NCBI GenBank assembly: GCA_035308765.1
Contig: DATGGA010000067.1
Location: 1-21,546, forward strand
Direction: 5' to 3'
Origin: RBG-16-66-20 sp035308765
Lineage (GTDB): Bacteria > Pseudomonadota > Gammaproteobacteria > Burkholderiales > SG8-39
Length of the DNA: 21,546 nucleotides
Shown here: positions 7,048-14,030 of the stretch, piece by piece
Layout of the letters: each line of letters begins with the position of its first letter
How positions within the stretch are numbered: the first letter of the stretch is position 1
The notes under the pieces: generated by a model
What the model was told of the DNA's origin: nothing
Seen by the model: only the letters and a program-made list of their open reading frames with translations
Databases searched by the model: none
Made by a program: the position numbers and the translations under genes

Positions 7048-9315
7048 TCAGTCGCGCGTCTGCGTGTAGTAGCCGTACTTGCGGTAGTACCGGTTGCCGT
7101 AACCGCTGTACTCGCCGTAGTAGTTGTCGGCTTTCTCGAGGTCGATCTGGTTGAGCACGGCGCCAAGGACCGGCGCATCCGCGCGATGCAGCCTGTTCAG
7201 CGCATGGCGCGCGATCGGATACGGGGTGCTGTCGGCCCGCACCACGAACAGCACCGAGGTCGCCAGCTGCGCCAGCATCACGGCGTCGCTCACCAGCTGT
7301 ACCGGCGGGCTGTCGATCACGATCACCTCGAACTCCTCCTTCAGCTTCTCGATCACTTGCGCGAGGCGCGGCGAAGAAAGCAGCTCCAGCGGATTCGGCG
7401 GCACGCGTCCCGCTTGCATCACGTACAGTTTCGAGTCGGCGACCTGGTACACGCACTGTTCGATCGGCAAGTCGTCGGCCATCAGTTCCGCGAGCCCCGG
7501 CCGGTTGCGGTCCTCGCCGAGCACGCGGGCCAGCTTCGGGCGTCGCATGTCGGCCTCCAGCAGCAACGTCTTCTTGACCTGGGACATCGCGAATCCGAGG
7601 TTGCAGGCGAGCGTCGTTTTACCCTCGTCCGGAACCGACGAAGTGAGCAGCACGACCTTGCGCGGCGATTGCAGTCCGGAAAGCAGCACGCTGCTACGGA
7701 TGGTACGGATCGCTTCCGAAAATGCATTCTGATTCGATTCCCGGAACATGCGTTCCAGCGACACGCCCTTTTCGGGCCGGGTGACCGGCAGCACCCCGAT
7801 CGCCCGGATGCCGAGCTTGGTTTCCACCTCGTGGCTCGCCTTGACGGTGTTGTTGAGCCGCTCGATGAGCAGCGCGAGCGATATTCCGGCCAGCAGCGCG
7901 GCGAGCACCGACAGGCTTACGATCAGCCGCTTGTTCGGCCCGTACGGACCCTTTGGCGGCCGCGCCTCGTCGACGACGCGCGCGATCGGCGACTGCATGT
8001 CGCCGGCGCGCACTTCCTTGGAACGCTGCATGAAGGTGTCGTACAGCTGGCGGTTGGCCGCCACGTCGCGTTCCAGCGACTGCAGCTCGAACTCCTTGCG
8101 GTTCTCCGACTGGATATTGCCTTTCGACTGCTCGAGCGCGCGCTCGATCGCGATTTCGTTCGCGCGCGCGAGCTCGTAGTCCTTGGATACGCCCTGCACA
8201 ACCTGGCTGATCTGCCGCTTGAGATTATCTTGCGCGGACTTGAGGTCGGCCTGCGCAGCTACCAGTTGGGGGTGCTCGGCGCCGTAGCGCTTGGACGCGT
8301 CGCTCAGGCGCCGCTCGGCTTCGGTCTCGATTTCCTTGAACCGCTGCACCAGCGGATGCCTGAGCACGACCGGCAGGGTATCGACCGGTTCGGCGGCGTT
8401 TCCCTGCCGCGCCGCATTGATCTGGTTGTAGAGCGCCTCGAGCTCGGCGCGCTTTCTGCGCGCTTCCACCAGGGAACTCGTGAGATCCTCCAGCTGCCGG
8501 CCCGCGCCGGCAAGCGATACGCCCTTCGCCTCGACGATCTTCTCGCGCTCGCGGAATTGCTGCAGGGCCTGCTCCGAATCGCTGAGCTTGGCCTTCAGGT
8601 CTTCGGACCGCTTGGCGAGAAACTGCGTCGTGCGCTGAGTCTCTTGAACCCGCGCTTCCATGTCCGCGACGATGTAGATGATGGCCAGCGTGTTTGGTAC
8701 CCGGGCCGCGATGTCGGGATCGAAGGAATCGAAGCTGACCTTCAGCAGCTGCGTGTTGCGGACCGGCTGCAGGGAGATCTGACGCAGGACGCGATCGACC
8801 ACGCCTTCCTCGATGTCCTGATCGGTCGCCGCAACGCCCTTGCCTCCTGACAGCACGCCGGGCAGCAGCGCCGCATACCAGGGCTTCGGTTGCTGGCGCG
8901 GATCGAACTCAGGATACTTTGCCAGCCCCATGACCCGCACCAGGCGTTCGACGGCATCGCGCGATTTGAAGATCTCGAACTGCGTCAGGTAATAGTCGCG
9001 GGTGGTACTGCCATTGTAGGCAACGTAGAGGTCCTCCATCGAGACCGCCTTCTGGCGCGAGCCTTCGACCAGAACCGTGGCGGTCGCGCGATAGACCGGC
9101 GTCAGGCTGAAGGCATACAGCGTTGCGAGCGACCCGACCAGCACGACCAGCGCGAGAATGCGCCACTTGTTGCGGGCGACCGCGCGCCAGTAGCGCACCA
9201 GGTCGAGAGACTCGGTCTCGGGCTGATGCGGTTCGAAAGCCAGACCCTTCAACTCTTGCTGCGTGAGTGTATTCATATCCATTTGATTCATCGGACTATA
9301 AGATAAACCCATCAT
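7048..9315 (-). CDS. Wzc-like polysaccharide copolymerase with C-terminal tyrosine autokinase
   Basis: An inner-membrane protein that sets chain length and drives polysaccharide export through cycles of tyrosine phosphorylation. It has an N-terminal Wzz domain with a first membrane helix (ILALVVLVGSLATLYAFSL), a long periplasmic coiled coil, and a GNVR-like segment ending in a second helix (LIVSLSVLAALLAGISLALL). A BY-kinase domain follows: Walker A SSVPDEGKTT, Walker A' LLLEADMRRP and Walker B VIVIDSPP. The C-terminus is a tyrosine cluster with nine Tyr in DNYYGEYSGYGNRYYRKYGY and the next residues. The frame is open to ATG 9372, but those extra residues look non-coding; starts at 9315 (MMGLSYSP) or 9291 (MNQMDMNT) are more likely. 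None has a clear ribosome binding site. The partner outer-membrane channel and phosphatase are not in the window. Confidence 0.93.
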   Translation of the reverse strand: MMGLSYSPMNQMDMNTLTQQELKGLAFEPHQPETESLDLVRYWRAVARNKWRILALVVLVGSLATLYAFSLTPVYRATATVLVEGSRQKAVSMEDLYVAYNGSTTRDYYLTQFEIFKSRDAVERLVRVMGLAKYPEFDPRQQPKPWYAALLPGVLSGGKGVAATDQDIEEGVVDRVLRQISLQPVRNTQLLKVSFDSFDPDIAARVPNTLAIIYIVADMEARVQETQRTTQFLAKRSEDLKAKLSDSEQALQQFREREKIVEAKGVSLAGAGRQLEDLTSSLVEARRKRAELEALYNQINAARQGNAAEPVDTLPVVLRHPLVQRFKEIETEAERRLSDASKRYGAEHPQLVAAQADLKSAQDNLKRQISQVVQGVSKDYELARANEIAIERALEQSKGNIQSENRKEFELQSLERDVAANRQLYDTFMQRSKEVRAGDMQSPIARVVDEARPPKGPYGPNKRLIVSLSVLAALLAGISLALLIERLNNTVKASHEVETKLGIRAIGVLPVTRPEKGVSLERMFRESNQNAFSEAIRTIRSSVLLSGLQSPRKVVLLTSSVPDEGKTTLACNLGFAMSQVKKTLLLEADMRRPKLARVLGEDRNRPGLAELMADDLPIEQCVYQVADSKLYVMQAGRVPPNPLELLSSPRLAQVIEKLKEEFEVIVIDSPPVQLVSDAVMLAQLATSVLFVVRADSTPYPIARHALNRLHRADAPVLGAVLNQIDLEKADNYYGEYSGYGNRYYRKYGYYTQTRD

Positions 9316-9549
9316 AACAGCATTGTCTTGACCCTGCACCGCGGAAAACCGACATTTGTCAATACATAACATCCATTTTTCATTGCTTTACGAACCCCGG
9401 ACGGAAACGGGTCAAAGTTGGCATTATTCCGTTGGCGGGGAAATGTTTTTGCTCTTTTCCCTCGCGAAATATTTTCAAGCTGTCAGGGATGACAGCCAAT
9501 CCTTGTCGTCATCCTCGAAACGGGCGCACCAGTTTTCGACGCCAGAACT
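9316..9549. promoter_or_regulatory. AT-rich divergent intergenic region with a 7-bp inverted repeat
   Basis: This stretch separates the minus-strand Wzc-like gene from the plus-strand Sel1-repeat gene and should hold promoters for both. It is clearly more AT-rich than its surroundings. A perfect inverted repeat, gctgtca (9479-9485) and tgacagc (9490-9496) with a 4-base centre, looks like a small operator. A sigma54-like arrangement, GG at 9439-9440 and GC at 9451-9452 with ten bases between, is present on the plus strand, but the -24 half matches poorly. No convincing sigma70 pair was found. Confidence 0.4.
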
Positions 9550-10707
9550 GTGCTGACGAGGACCGTCGCCGCAGTACTGATCGCCGCCGCCTCGCTCACC
9601 GCCGCGGCGCAGGATGCCTCGCTCGACGAACTGCTCGCGCGCGCGAGCAAGCGCGATGCCGAGGCCGAGTACGCGCTCGGCATGATGGCCTACGAGGGGC
9701 GCGGCGTGCCGCGCGACCCGGGCCAGGCGCTGCGCCTGGTAGAGCGCGCCGCGAAGCACGGCCAGCTCGAAGCGCTGAACGCGCTCGGCTTTTTCTTGCA
9801 GCATGGCATCGGCACCGCCGCCGATCCGGCACGCGCGCGCGAATGGTACGAAACCGCCGCCGCGCGCGGCCACGCAGGCGCGCAGGTCAATCTCGGCTGG
9901 CTGTACGAGCATGGGCTCGGCACCGAGCGCGCGCCCGCGATCGCGCTCGAGTGGTACCGAAAAGCCGCGGCGCAGGGCCTCGCGGAAGGTGACTTCAACG
10001 CCGCGAGCCTGCTCGAGGCCGGCGCCGGTGCGCCGCCGGATCTTGCTGGCGCCGCGGCCGCGTACGCGCGCGCGGCGCAGAAGAATTTTGCACCTGCCAG
10101 CCACCGCCTCGGTCGCCTGCTCGAGCAGGGGCAGGCGCCAGGCGGCGAATACGGCAGCGCGCTCGCGCGCTATCAGGCGGCCGCGCGCGCCGGCCTGCCC
10201 GAGGCGCAGTTCGACGCGGCGCGCCTCCTGCTCGCCGCGGGAGATGCGCAAGACGCGCTCGACTGGTTGCAAAAGGCGGCGCAGCGGAACTATCCGCCGG
10301 CGCAAGCGCTGCTCGACGACCCCGAAACCCAGTACCGCATGGCCTCCCTGCTCGACAAATCGTCGGCTGTCGCCTGGCTGCGCAAGGCCGCAGCCCAGGG
10401 ACACGTGAAAGCGCAACTTGCGCTCGGCATCGCGCTCGAGGAAGGCCGCGGCACGGCGCCCGATCCCGCCGCCGCGGCGTCCTGGTATGAAAAAGCCGGC
10501 GGCGCGGGAGACGCAGATGCGCTCTACCGGCTCGCGCTGCTGCTCGATGAGGGCACGGGCGTAGCGCGCGACACCGTCAGGGCGCGCGACCTTTTGGCGC
10601 GCGCCGCAGCGCTCGGTCATGAAGCGGCCCGTGAACGCATGGCGCGGCTGCTTGGCCCGGGCCTGCCCCAGCAGGACACGGGGAGTCCGTTCAAGGGTCT
10701 GCGCTGA
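9550..10707 (+). CDS. Secreted Sel1-repeat (SLR) protein
   Basis: A 385-residue protein with an N-terminal signal peptide (hydrophobic TVAAVLIAAASLTAAAQ, likely cleaved near residue 20-21). It is followed by about nine Sel1-like repeats filling the rest of the chain. Clear repeat units include ALGMMAYEGRGVPRDPGQAL, ALGFFLQHGIGTAADPARAR, NLGWLYEHGLGTERAPAIAL and ALGIALEEGRGTAPDPAAAA. Such alpha-solenoids act as protein-interaction scaffolds in the periplasm; no enzyme domain is present. The GTG at 9550 is chosen because it places the signal peptide at the N-terminus, although no ribosome binding site is obvious. A promoter-like element overlaps its stop codon, so the next gene may have its own transcript. 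Proteins of this kind often accompany alginate, cellulose and other exopolysaccharide machines, but here the partner is unknown. Confidence 0.85.
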   Translation: MLTRTVAAVLIAAASLTAAAQDASLDELLARASKRDAEAEYALGMMAYEGRGVPRDPGQALRLVERAAKHGQLEALNALGFFLQHGIGTAADPARAREWYETAAARGHAGAQVNLGWLYEHGLGTERAPAIALEWYRKAAAQGLAEGDFNAASLLEAGAGAPPDLAGAAAAYARAAQKNFAPASHRLGRLLEQGQAPGGEYGSALARYQAAARAGLPEAQFDAARLLLAAGDAQDALDWLQKAAQRNYPPAQALLDDPETQYRMASLLDKSSAVAWLRKAAAQGHVKAQLALGIALEEGRGTAPDPAAAASWYEKAGGAGDADALYRLALLLDEGTGVARDTVRARDLLARAAALGHEAARERMARLLGPGLPQQDTGSPFKGLR

Positions 10708-10733
10708 CCCCCTGTCTGGAGGGGGCGTATACT
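10704..10733 (+). promoter_or_regulatory. Promoter-like pair around a palindrome upstream of the repeat-tail gene
   Basis: A -35-like CTGACC (10704-10709) overlaps the TGA stop of the Sel1 gene. An 18-base spacer leads to a -10-like TATACT (10728-10733). The spacer contains an inverted repeat, ccccct (10708-10713) and aggggg (10720-10725) around gtctgg. It could be an operator inside the promoter, or a short hairpin at the end of the upstream transcript. Transcription would start near 10740, ahead of the GGAGG at 10756-10760. Confidence 0.45.
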
Positions 10734-10765
10734 GGATTTCGCACCGATCTCCGATGGAGGCCGCC

Positions 10766-11260
10766 ATGCAACTCCACGCACTGAGGGCACTTCTCGTCGC
10801 GCTCGCGCTTGCCGCGTTCGCACCGCTCGCCGTTGCCCAGTTCCAGGCCGGCAGTTCGATTGAACAGATCGAGGCGCAGGTCAAAACGCAGCTCGCCGCC
10901 GGCACCTCCCTCGGGCAAATCGCGCAGCAGGCGCTGGCCGCAGGGCTCGATGCGGGTCTCGTGACCGCCGCGCTGGTCACCGCGAGCGACAATCCCGCCG
11001 GCGCAGTGAGCGCGATGATCAACGCGGGCGTGCCGGTTCAGGTCGTGGCGGACGCCGCGCTTGCCGCAGGCGCGTCGACCGATTCCGTGACGCTGGGGGC
11101 GGTTGCGGCCGGTGTGCCGCTGGCCGCCATCCAGGTCGCGATCGTGAACGCCAGTACTCCCGGGGCCATCGGGACCACCACCAGCACCTCCACCAGCACG
11201 CCCACCGGCGGCGCCGGCGCGGGCGGCGGCGGGACCGGCAGCACGGCGAGCGCCAACTGA
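10766..11260 (+). CDS. Small secreted protein of exact 14-residue repeats with a Gly-rich tail
   Basis: I do not recognise a named family. The 164-residue product has a signal peptide (MQLHALRALLVALALAAFAP, likely cleaved after AVA at residue 24). Residues 44-127 are six tandem units of exactly 14 residues. Each begins with small residues (AAG at 44, 58, 100 and 114; TAS at 72; NAG at 86) and has hydrophobic or small residues at unit positions 9 and 14; a seventh unit seems to begin with NAS at 128. A Ser/Thr linker (136-146) leads to a tail PTGGAGAGGGGTGSTASAN that recurs in the FecR-domain protein encoded at 12019-13026. The start is fixed by GGAGG at 10756-10760, 5 bases before ATG 10766. 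The repeat is probably a compact helical solenoid in the periplasm or on the surface; function unknown. Confidence 0.85.
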   Translation: MQLHALRALLVALALAAFAPLAVAQFQAGSSIEQIEAQVKTQLAAGTSLGQIAQQALAAGLDAGLVTAALVTASDNPAGAVSAMINAGVPVQVVADAALAAGASTDSVTLGAVAAGVPLAAIQVAIVNASTPGAIGTTTSTSTSTPTGGAGAGGGGTGSTASAN

Positions 11261-11919
11261 GGCGGGTTGCGGGCGGCGTTTTTCTCGCCGCCCTCGCCGG
11301 CCTTTCGGCGCTCGCGCTGCCGCGCGGCCTCGCCGATCTGCGCGGCTTCGAGGCGCGCGTACTCTTCAAATCCTGGGAAACCGGGCGCCGTCAGCCTTCG
11401 GTCGAGGAATGGACCTACGCGCGCAGCCGGCTGCGCGAAGCGCGCGAGCTCGATCCAGGCCAGCCGAACTATCTCGAAGACATCGCGCGGCTCTACGAGT
11501 ACCGCGCGCTGCCGCTCAAGGCAGGTGACGCGCTCGCGGAGGGCTACCTGCGCCAGGCGCTCCAATACCAGCGCGAGGCGGCGCGGCGCCGGCCCGGCTC
11601 GCCCTATACCTGGGCCAACATCGCGCTGCTCAAGACGCGCCTCGGCGCGCTCGACGACGAGTTCGACGCCGCGCTGCGCGCCGCTACCGCACTCGGACCG
11701 TGGGAGCCCGAGGTTCAACTTTCCGTCGCCGAGACCGGGCTGCGATACTGGGACCGGCTGGCGCCGAAAACCCAGGCGGCCGTGCGCGCCAATCTCGCTC
11801 GCGGCCTGCGATGGCAGGACCGGGAACTATTCGACCTCGCCCGCCGTCTCGCACGCCTGGACGTGCTGTGCACGGTGCCCGGCGTGGCGCGCTCGCCGCG
11901 CGCCACCGCGTGCATTTAA
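11257..11919 (+). CDS. VpsP-like TPR protein with an apparent CTG start
   Basis: An open frame of 220 codons that lacks a usable ATG, GTG or TTG at its 5' end. The only sensible initiator is CTG at 11257, which overlaps the upstream TGA as CTGA. From there the protein opens with a basic N-terminus and a hydrophobic signal or anchor (RRVAGGVFLAALAGLSALAL). It continues with RLREARELDPGQPNYLEDIA and a TPR-like segment YTWANIALLKTRLGALDDEF, then LGPWEPEVQL. This pattern recalls the VpsP-type polysaccharide-associated proteins near betaproteobacterial exopolysaccharide loci; that family call is from memory of the pattern and moderate. It is probably periplasmic or membrane-anchored. The frame ends in TAA at 11917-11919, followed by an A-run. 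It is likely cotranslated with the preceding repeat protein. Confidence 0.75.
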   Translation: MRRVAGGVFLAALAGLSALALPRGLADLRGFEARVLFKSWETGRRQPSVEEWTYARSRLREARELDPGQPNYLEDIARLYEYRALPLKAGDALAEGYLRQALQYQREAARRRPGSPYTWANIALLKTRLGALDDEFDAALRAATALGPWEPEVQLSVAETGLRYWDRLAPKTQAAVRANLARGLRWQDRELFDLARRLARLDVLCTVPGVARSPRATACI

Positions 11920-11930
11920 AAAAACAGCTG

Positions 11931-11989
11931 GCGTCAGCCGGTCCACCCGGGTCATTTGCTCCCGGGGCCGGACTCTAATAACCTGACGC
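11931..11989 (+). promoter_or_regulatory. Nested inverted repeat between the VpsP-like and FecR-domain genes
   Basis: The outer arms gcgtcag (11931-11937) and ctgacgc (11983-11989) are complementary. Inside them ccgg (11938-11941) can pair with ccgg (11968-11971), and cccggg (11946-11951) with cccggg (11961-11966) around a 9-base loop. The transcript could form one long interrupted stem ending 29 bases before the FecR-domain start. No U-tract follows, so it is more likely a leader structure or mRNA processing element than a simple terminator. A -10-like TCTAAT at 11974-11979 lies inside it without a good -35 box. Confidence 0.4.
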
Positions 11990-12018
11990 TGGTAAAACCC
12001 CGGCCTGGGGAGGTCCCG

Positions 12019-13026
12019 ATGTCCCGCCTGTTCGCCGTCATCGCCGCCGCCGTCCTTGCGCTCGCCTCCGGCGCCGCGCTCGCGAGCGCGGGGTACGTGC
12101 ACGACCTTACCGGCACCGCAACCGCAACCGCGCCCAACGGCGCGCCGCGCGCGCTCAAGATCGGCGACAACATCGAATCGGGCACCACCATCAGCACCGG
12201 CGAGCGCAGCAGCGCCGTGATCAAGTTCGAAGACGGCCAGTTGATGGTGCTGAGCGGGAAATCCAGCTTCCGCATCGCCGAGTACCGCTATATCAAGGAA
12301 CGCCCGCGAGAGAGTTCCGCGATCTTCGACATCCTGGCGGGCGGGCTGCGCTTCATCACCGGCGTGATCGGGGCGACCGACCACGACTCGGTACACGTGA
12401 CCGCGGGCGCTGCGACTATCGGCATCCGGGGGACCGACGGCACTGTAGTGATCGATCCGGTGACGCAGACGGTCAACGCCGCGGTCGCCGCGGGCGCGCT
12501 GGCGATGACCACGGCGCAAGGCACGCAAAATATCGGCGCCGGCGAATTCTCAAGTGCCCGGCGGGGCGAGCGACCCTCACCGCCGCAACCGACGGCGCAG
12601 GCGACTGCCGCCGTGCAGCAGACACTGAACACCCTGGCCGCGGCGCAGAACCTGCCGATCAACACTCCGGTCGTCGTGGAGGCCTCCGCCCGGGCGGCTG
12701 CCGCGCGCGCCGCCGCCGAGGAACTCACCGCGCGCGCCGCGGCGCAGCCGAACAACCCGGCGCTGCAGCGCGCGGCGCAGGAAGCCACCGAGCAGGCGCA
12801 GCAGGCCCTGGATGCCGCGGTCGCCGCCGCGCAGCAGGCCTACCAGCAGGCGATTCAGAACGGAGCCCAACCGCCCTCGCCACCTGCACCGCCGCTCCCG
12901 CCGCTGCCTTCGGGCGCCACCGGGTCGACGGAAACGACGCCGCAGGGCAGTACGGGCACGACGACGCCGACCGGTGGCGCCGGGGCGGGCGGCGGCGGCA
13001 CCAGCAACACCGCGAGTCCGAACTAG
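12019..13026 (+). CDS. Secreted FecR-domain protein with Ala-rich helix and Gly-rich tail
   Basis: A 335-residue exported protein. A signal peptide (1-24, cleaved near LASA) precedes a FecR domain at about 25-175 with LKIGDNIESGTTISTGERSS and the family signature ATIGIRGTDGTVV (132-144). Residues 195-282 are an Ala/Gln-rich, probably helical stretch, 285-297 are Pro-rich, and the end is a Thr-rich linker plus the tail TPTGGAGAGGGGTSNTASPN. The start is set by GGGGAGG (12007-12013), 5 bases before ATG 12019. Classical FecR is an anti-sigma regulator with a cytoplasmic part and a membrane helix. This protein has neither, and no sigma factor or TonB receptor is nearby, so it is probably a structural or ligand-binding envelope protein. 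Its TAG stop overlaps the convergent transglycosylase stop in the palindrome CTAG. Confidence 0.88.
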   Translation: MSRLFAVIAAAVLALASGAALASAGYVHDLTGTATATAPNGAPRALKIGDNIESGTTISTGERSSAVIKFEDGQLMVLSGKSSFRIAEYRYIKERPRESSAIFDILAGGLRFITGVIGATDHDSVHVTAGAATIGIRGTDGTVVIDPVTQTVNAAVAAGALAMTTAQGTQNIGAGEFSSARRGERPSPPQPTAQATAAVQQTLNTLAAAQNLPINTPVVVEASARAAAARAAAEELTARAAAQPNNPALQRAAQEATEQAQQALDAAVAAAQQAYQQAIQNGAQPPSPPAPPLPPLPSGATGSTETTPQGSTGTTTPTGGAGAGGGGTSNTASPN

Positions 13027-14030
13027 CGCTTGCGGCGAGTGGCGGGCGGCCGCTCGCGCGAGCGCTCCTCGCGGTAGCGCTCGAGGCTCAGCCGCAGGAA
13101 CTCGGCCCGCTCCACCGGCACTACCAGCGCCGTGCGAACCGCGCCTGCGGCGAGCGGCCGGTTGTAGCCGGGATTGAGCGCGAGCAGATCCTCATAGGGC
13201 ACGTCCGCGAGGCGCGATGCGAGGCGCAGGTCGAGATCGACATCGAGCGGCACGGTGGCGAAGTAGGCCTCATCGGGCAGATCGCCCAGATCGATGCCGA
13301 ATTTTTCCGGCTCCAGCACGATGTTGCGCAGCGCCAGCAGGCGCGGCACGTAATTGCGCGTCTCCTCGGGCAGCGCGAGGCTCGCGAAGCCGCCGCCGCG
13401 CCGCTCCATCGCTCGCGTCACGGCCTGCTCGCCCCAGTTGTACGCGGCGAGCGCGAGGTGCCAGTCGTGGTACAGCGCATAGAGCCATTGCAGGTAATCG
13501 AGCGCCGCGCCGGTGGAAGCGGGCACGTCGCGCCGCGCGTCGAATTGCGCCGTCTGCGCGAGCTTGTAGCGCGTGCCGGTGCCCGGAATGAACTGCCACA
13601 GGCCCGAGGCCTGCGCGGGTGAGAGCGCCATCGGGTTGAAGCCGCTTTCCACCGCGGGCAGCAGTGCGAGTTCCGTCGGCAGGCCGCGGCGCTCGACCTC
13701 CTCGACGATGTAATACAGGTAGCGCCGCGCACGGGCGAGGATCCCGCGCAGCATCTCCGGCCGCGCCGCGTACCACGCCTCCTGCACCGCGACCTGGCGG
13801 TCGTCGAGGTCCGGCATCGCGAAGCCCTGCCGCAACCGCTCCCACAAATCGGCCGGGCGCGTGAGGAGCTTCTCGATCGCCGGATCGCCCGTGCCCTGGG
13901 GCACCGCCGCGAGCAGCCTGGGCGGATACCCCGCGACATTGACGAACGCCGCCTCGTCCGCGCGCGCGGACGCGCACAGCGCCGCGGCCGCGGCGGCGAA
14001 TACCGTCAGGCGAAAGGACGTGAGCGCCAG
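13023..14030 (-). CDS. Periplasmic lytic transglycosylase (MltD-like), apparent CTG start
   Basis: This enzyme cleaves peptidoglycan glycan strands with formation of 1,6-anhydromuramic acid. The SLT domain contains the catalytic glutamate in LLPAVESGFNPMALSPAQAS (E128 in this numbering), then GLWQFIPGTGTRYKL and ALAAYNWGEQAV, all typical. The C-terminal DLDLRLASRLADVPYEDLLA followed by LNPGYNRPL resembles a degenerate LysM-type binding domain. An internal GTG at 13904 would remove the export signal. The frame extends upstream to a TAG at 14081-14079 with no ATG, GTG or TTG; the CTG at 14030 has a GGAGG (14040-14036) exactly 5 bases ahead and yields a good signal peptide (LTVFAAAAAALCASARA). 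I therefore start at the CTG, giving 335 residues. It lies back to back with the WecA-like gene. Confidence 0.88.
   Translation of the reverse strand: MALTSFRLTVFAAAAAALCASARADEAAFVNVAGYPPRLLAAVPQGTGDPAIEKLLTRPADLWERLRQGFAMPDLDDRQVAVQEAWYAARPEMLRGILARARRYLYYIVEEVERRGLPTELALLPAVESGFNPMALSPAQASGLWQFIPGTGTRYKLAQTAQFDARRDVPASTGAALDYLQWLYALYHDWHLALAAYNWGEQAVTRAMERRGGGFASLALPEETRNYVPRLLALRNIVLEPEKFGIDLGDLPDEAYFATVPLDVDLDLRLASRLADVPYEDLLALNPGYNRPLAAGAVRTALVVPVERAEFLRLSLERYREERSRERPPATRRKR

Noticed and set aside
7186..8850. Long plus-strand open frame (554 codons) opposite the Wzc-like gene
   Set aside because: Antisense shadow: the minus strand encodes a complete BY-kinase with all motifs in this place.
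9439..9452. Possible sigma54 promoter (GG-N10-GC) ahead of the Sel1 gene
   Set aside because: The -12 half is acceptable but the -24 half lacks the TGGCAC consensus; not strong enough to report as a promoter.
9475..11022. Minus-strand open frame (515 codons) opposite the Sel1 and repeat-tail genes
   Set aside because: Composition is typical of GC-rich antisense frames, with no domain or start signal; the plus strand has signal peptides and clear repeats.
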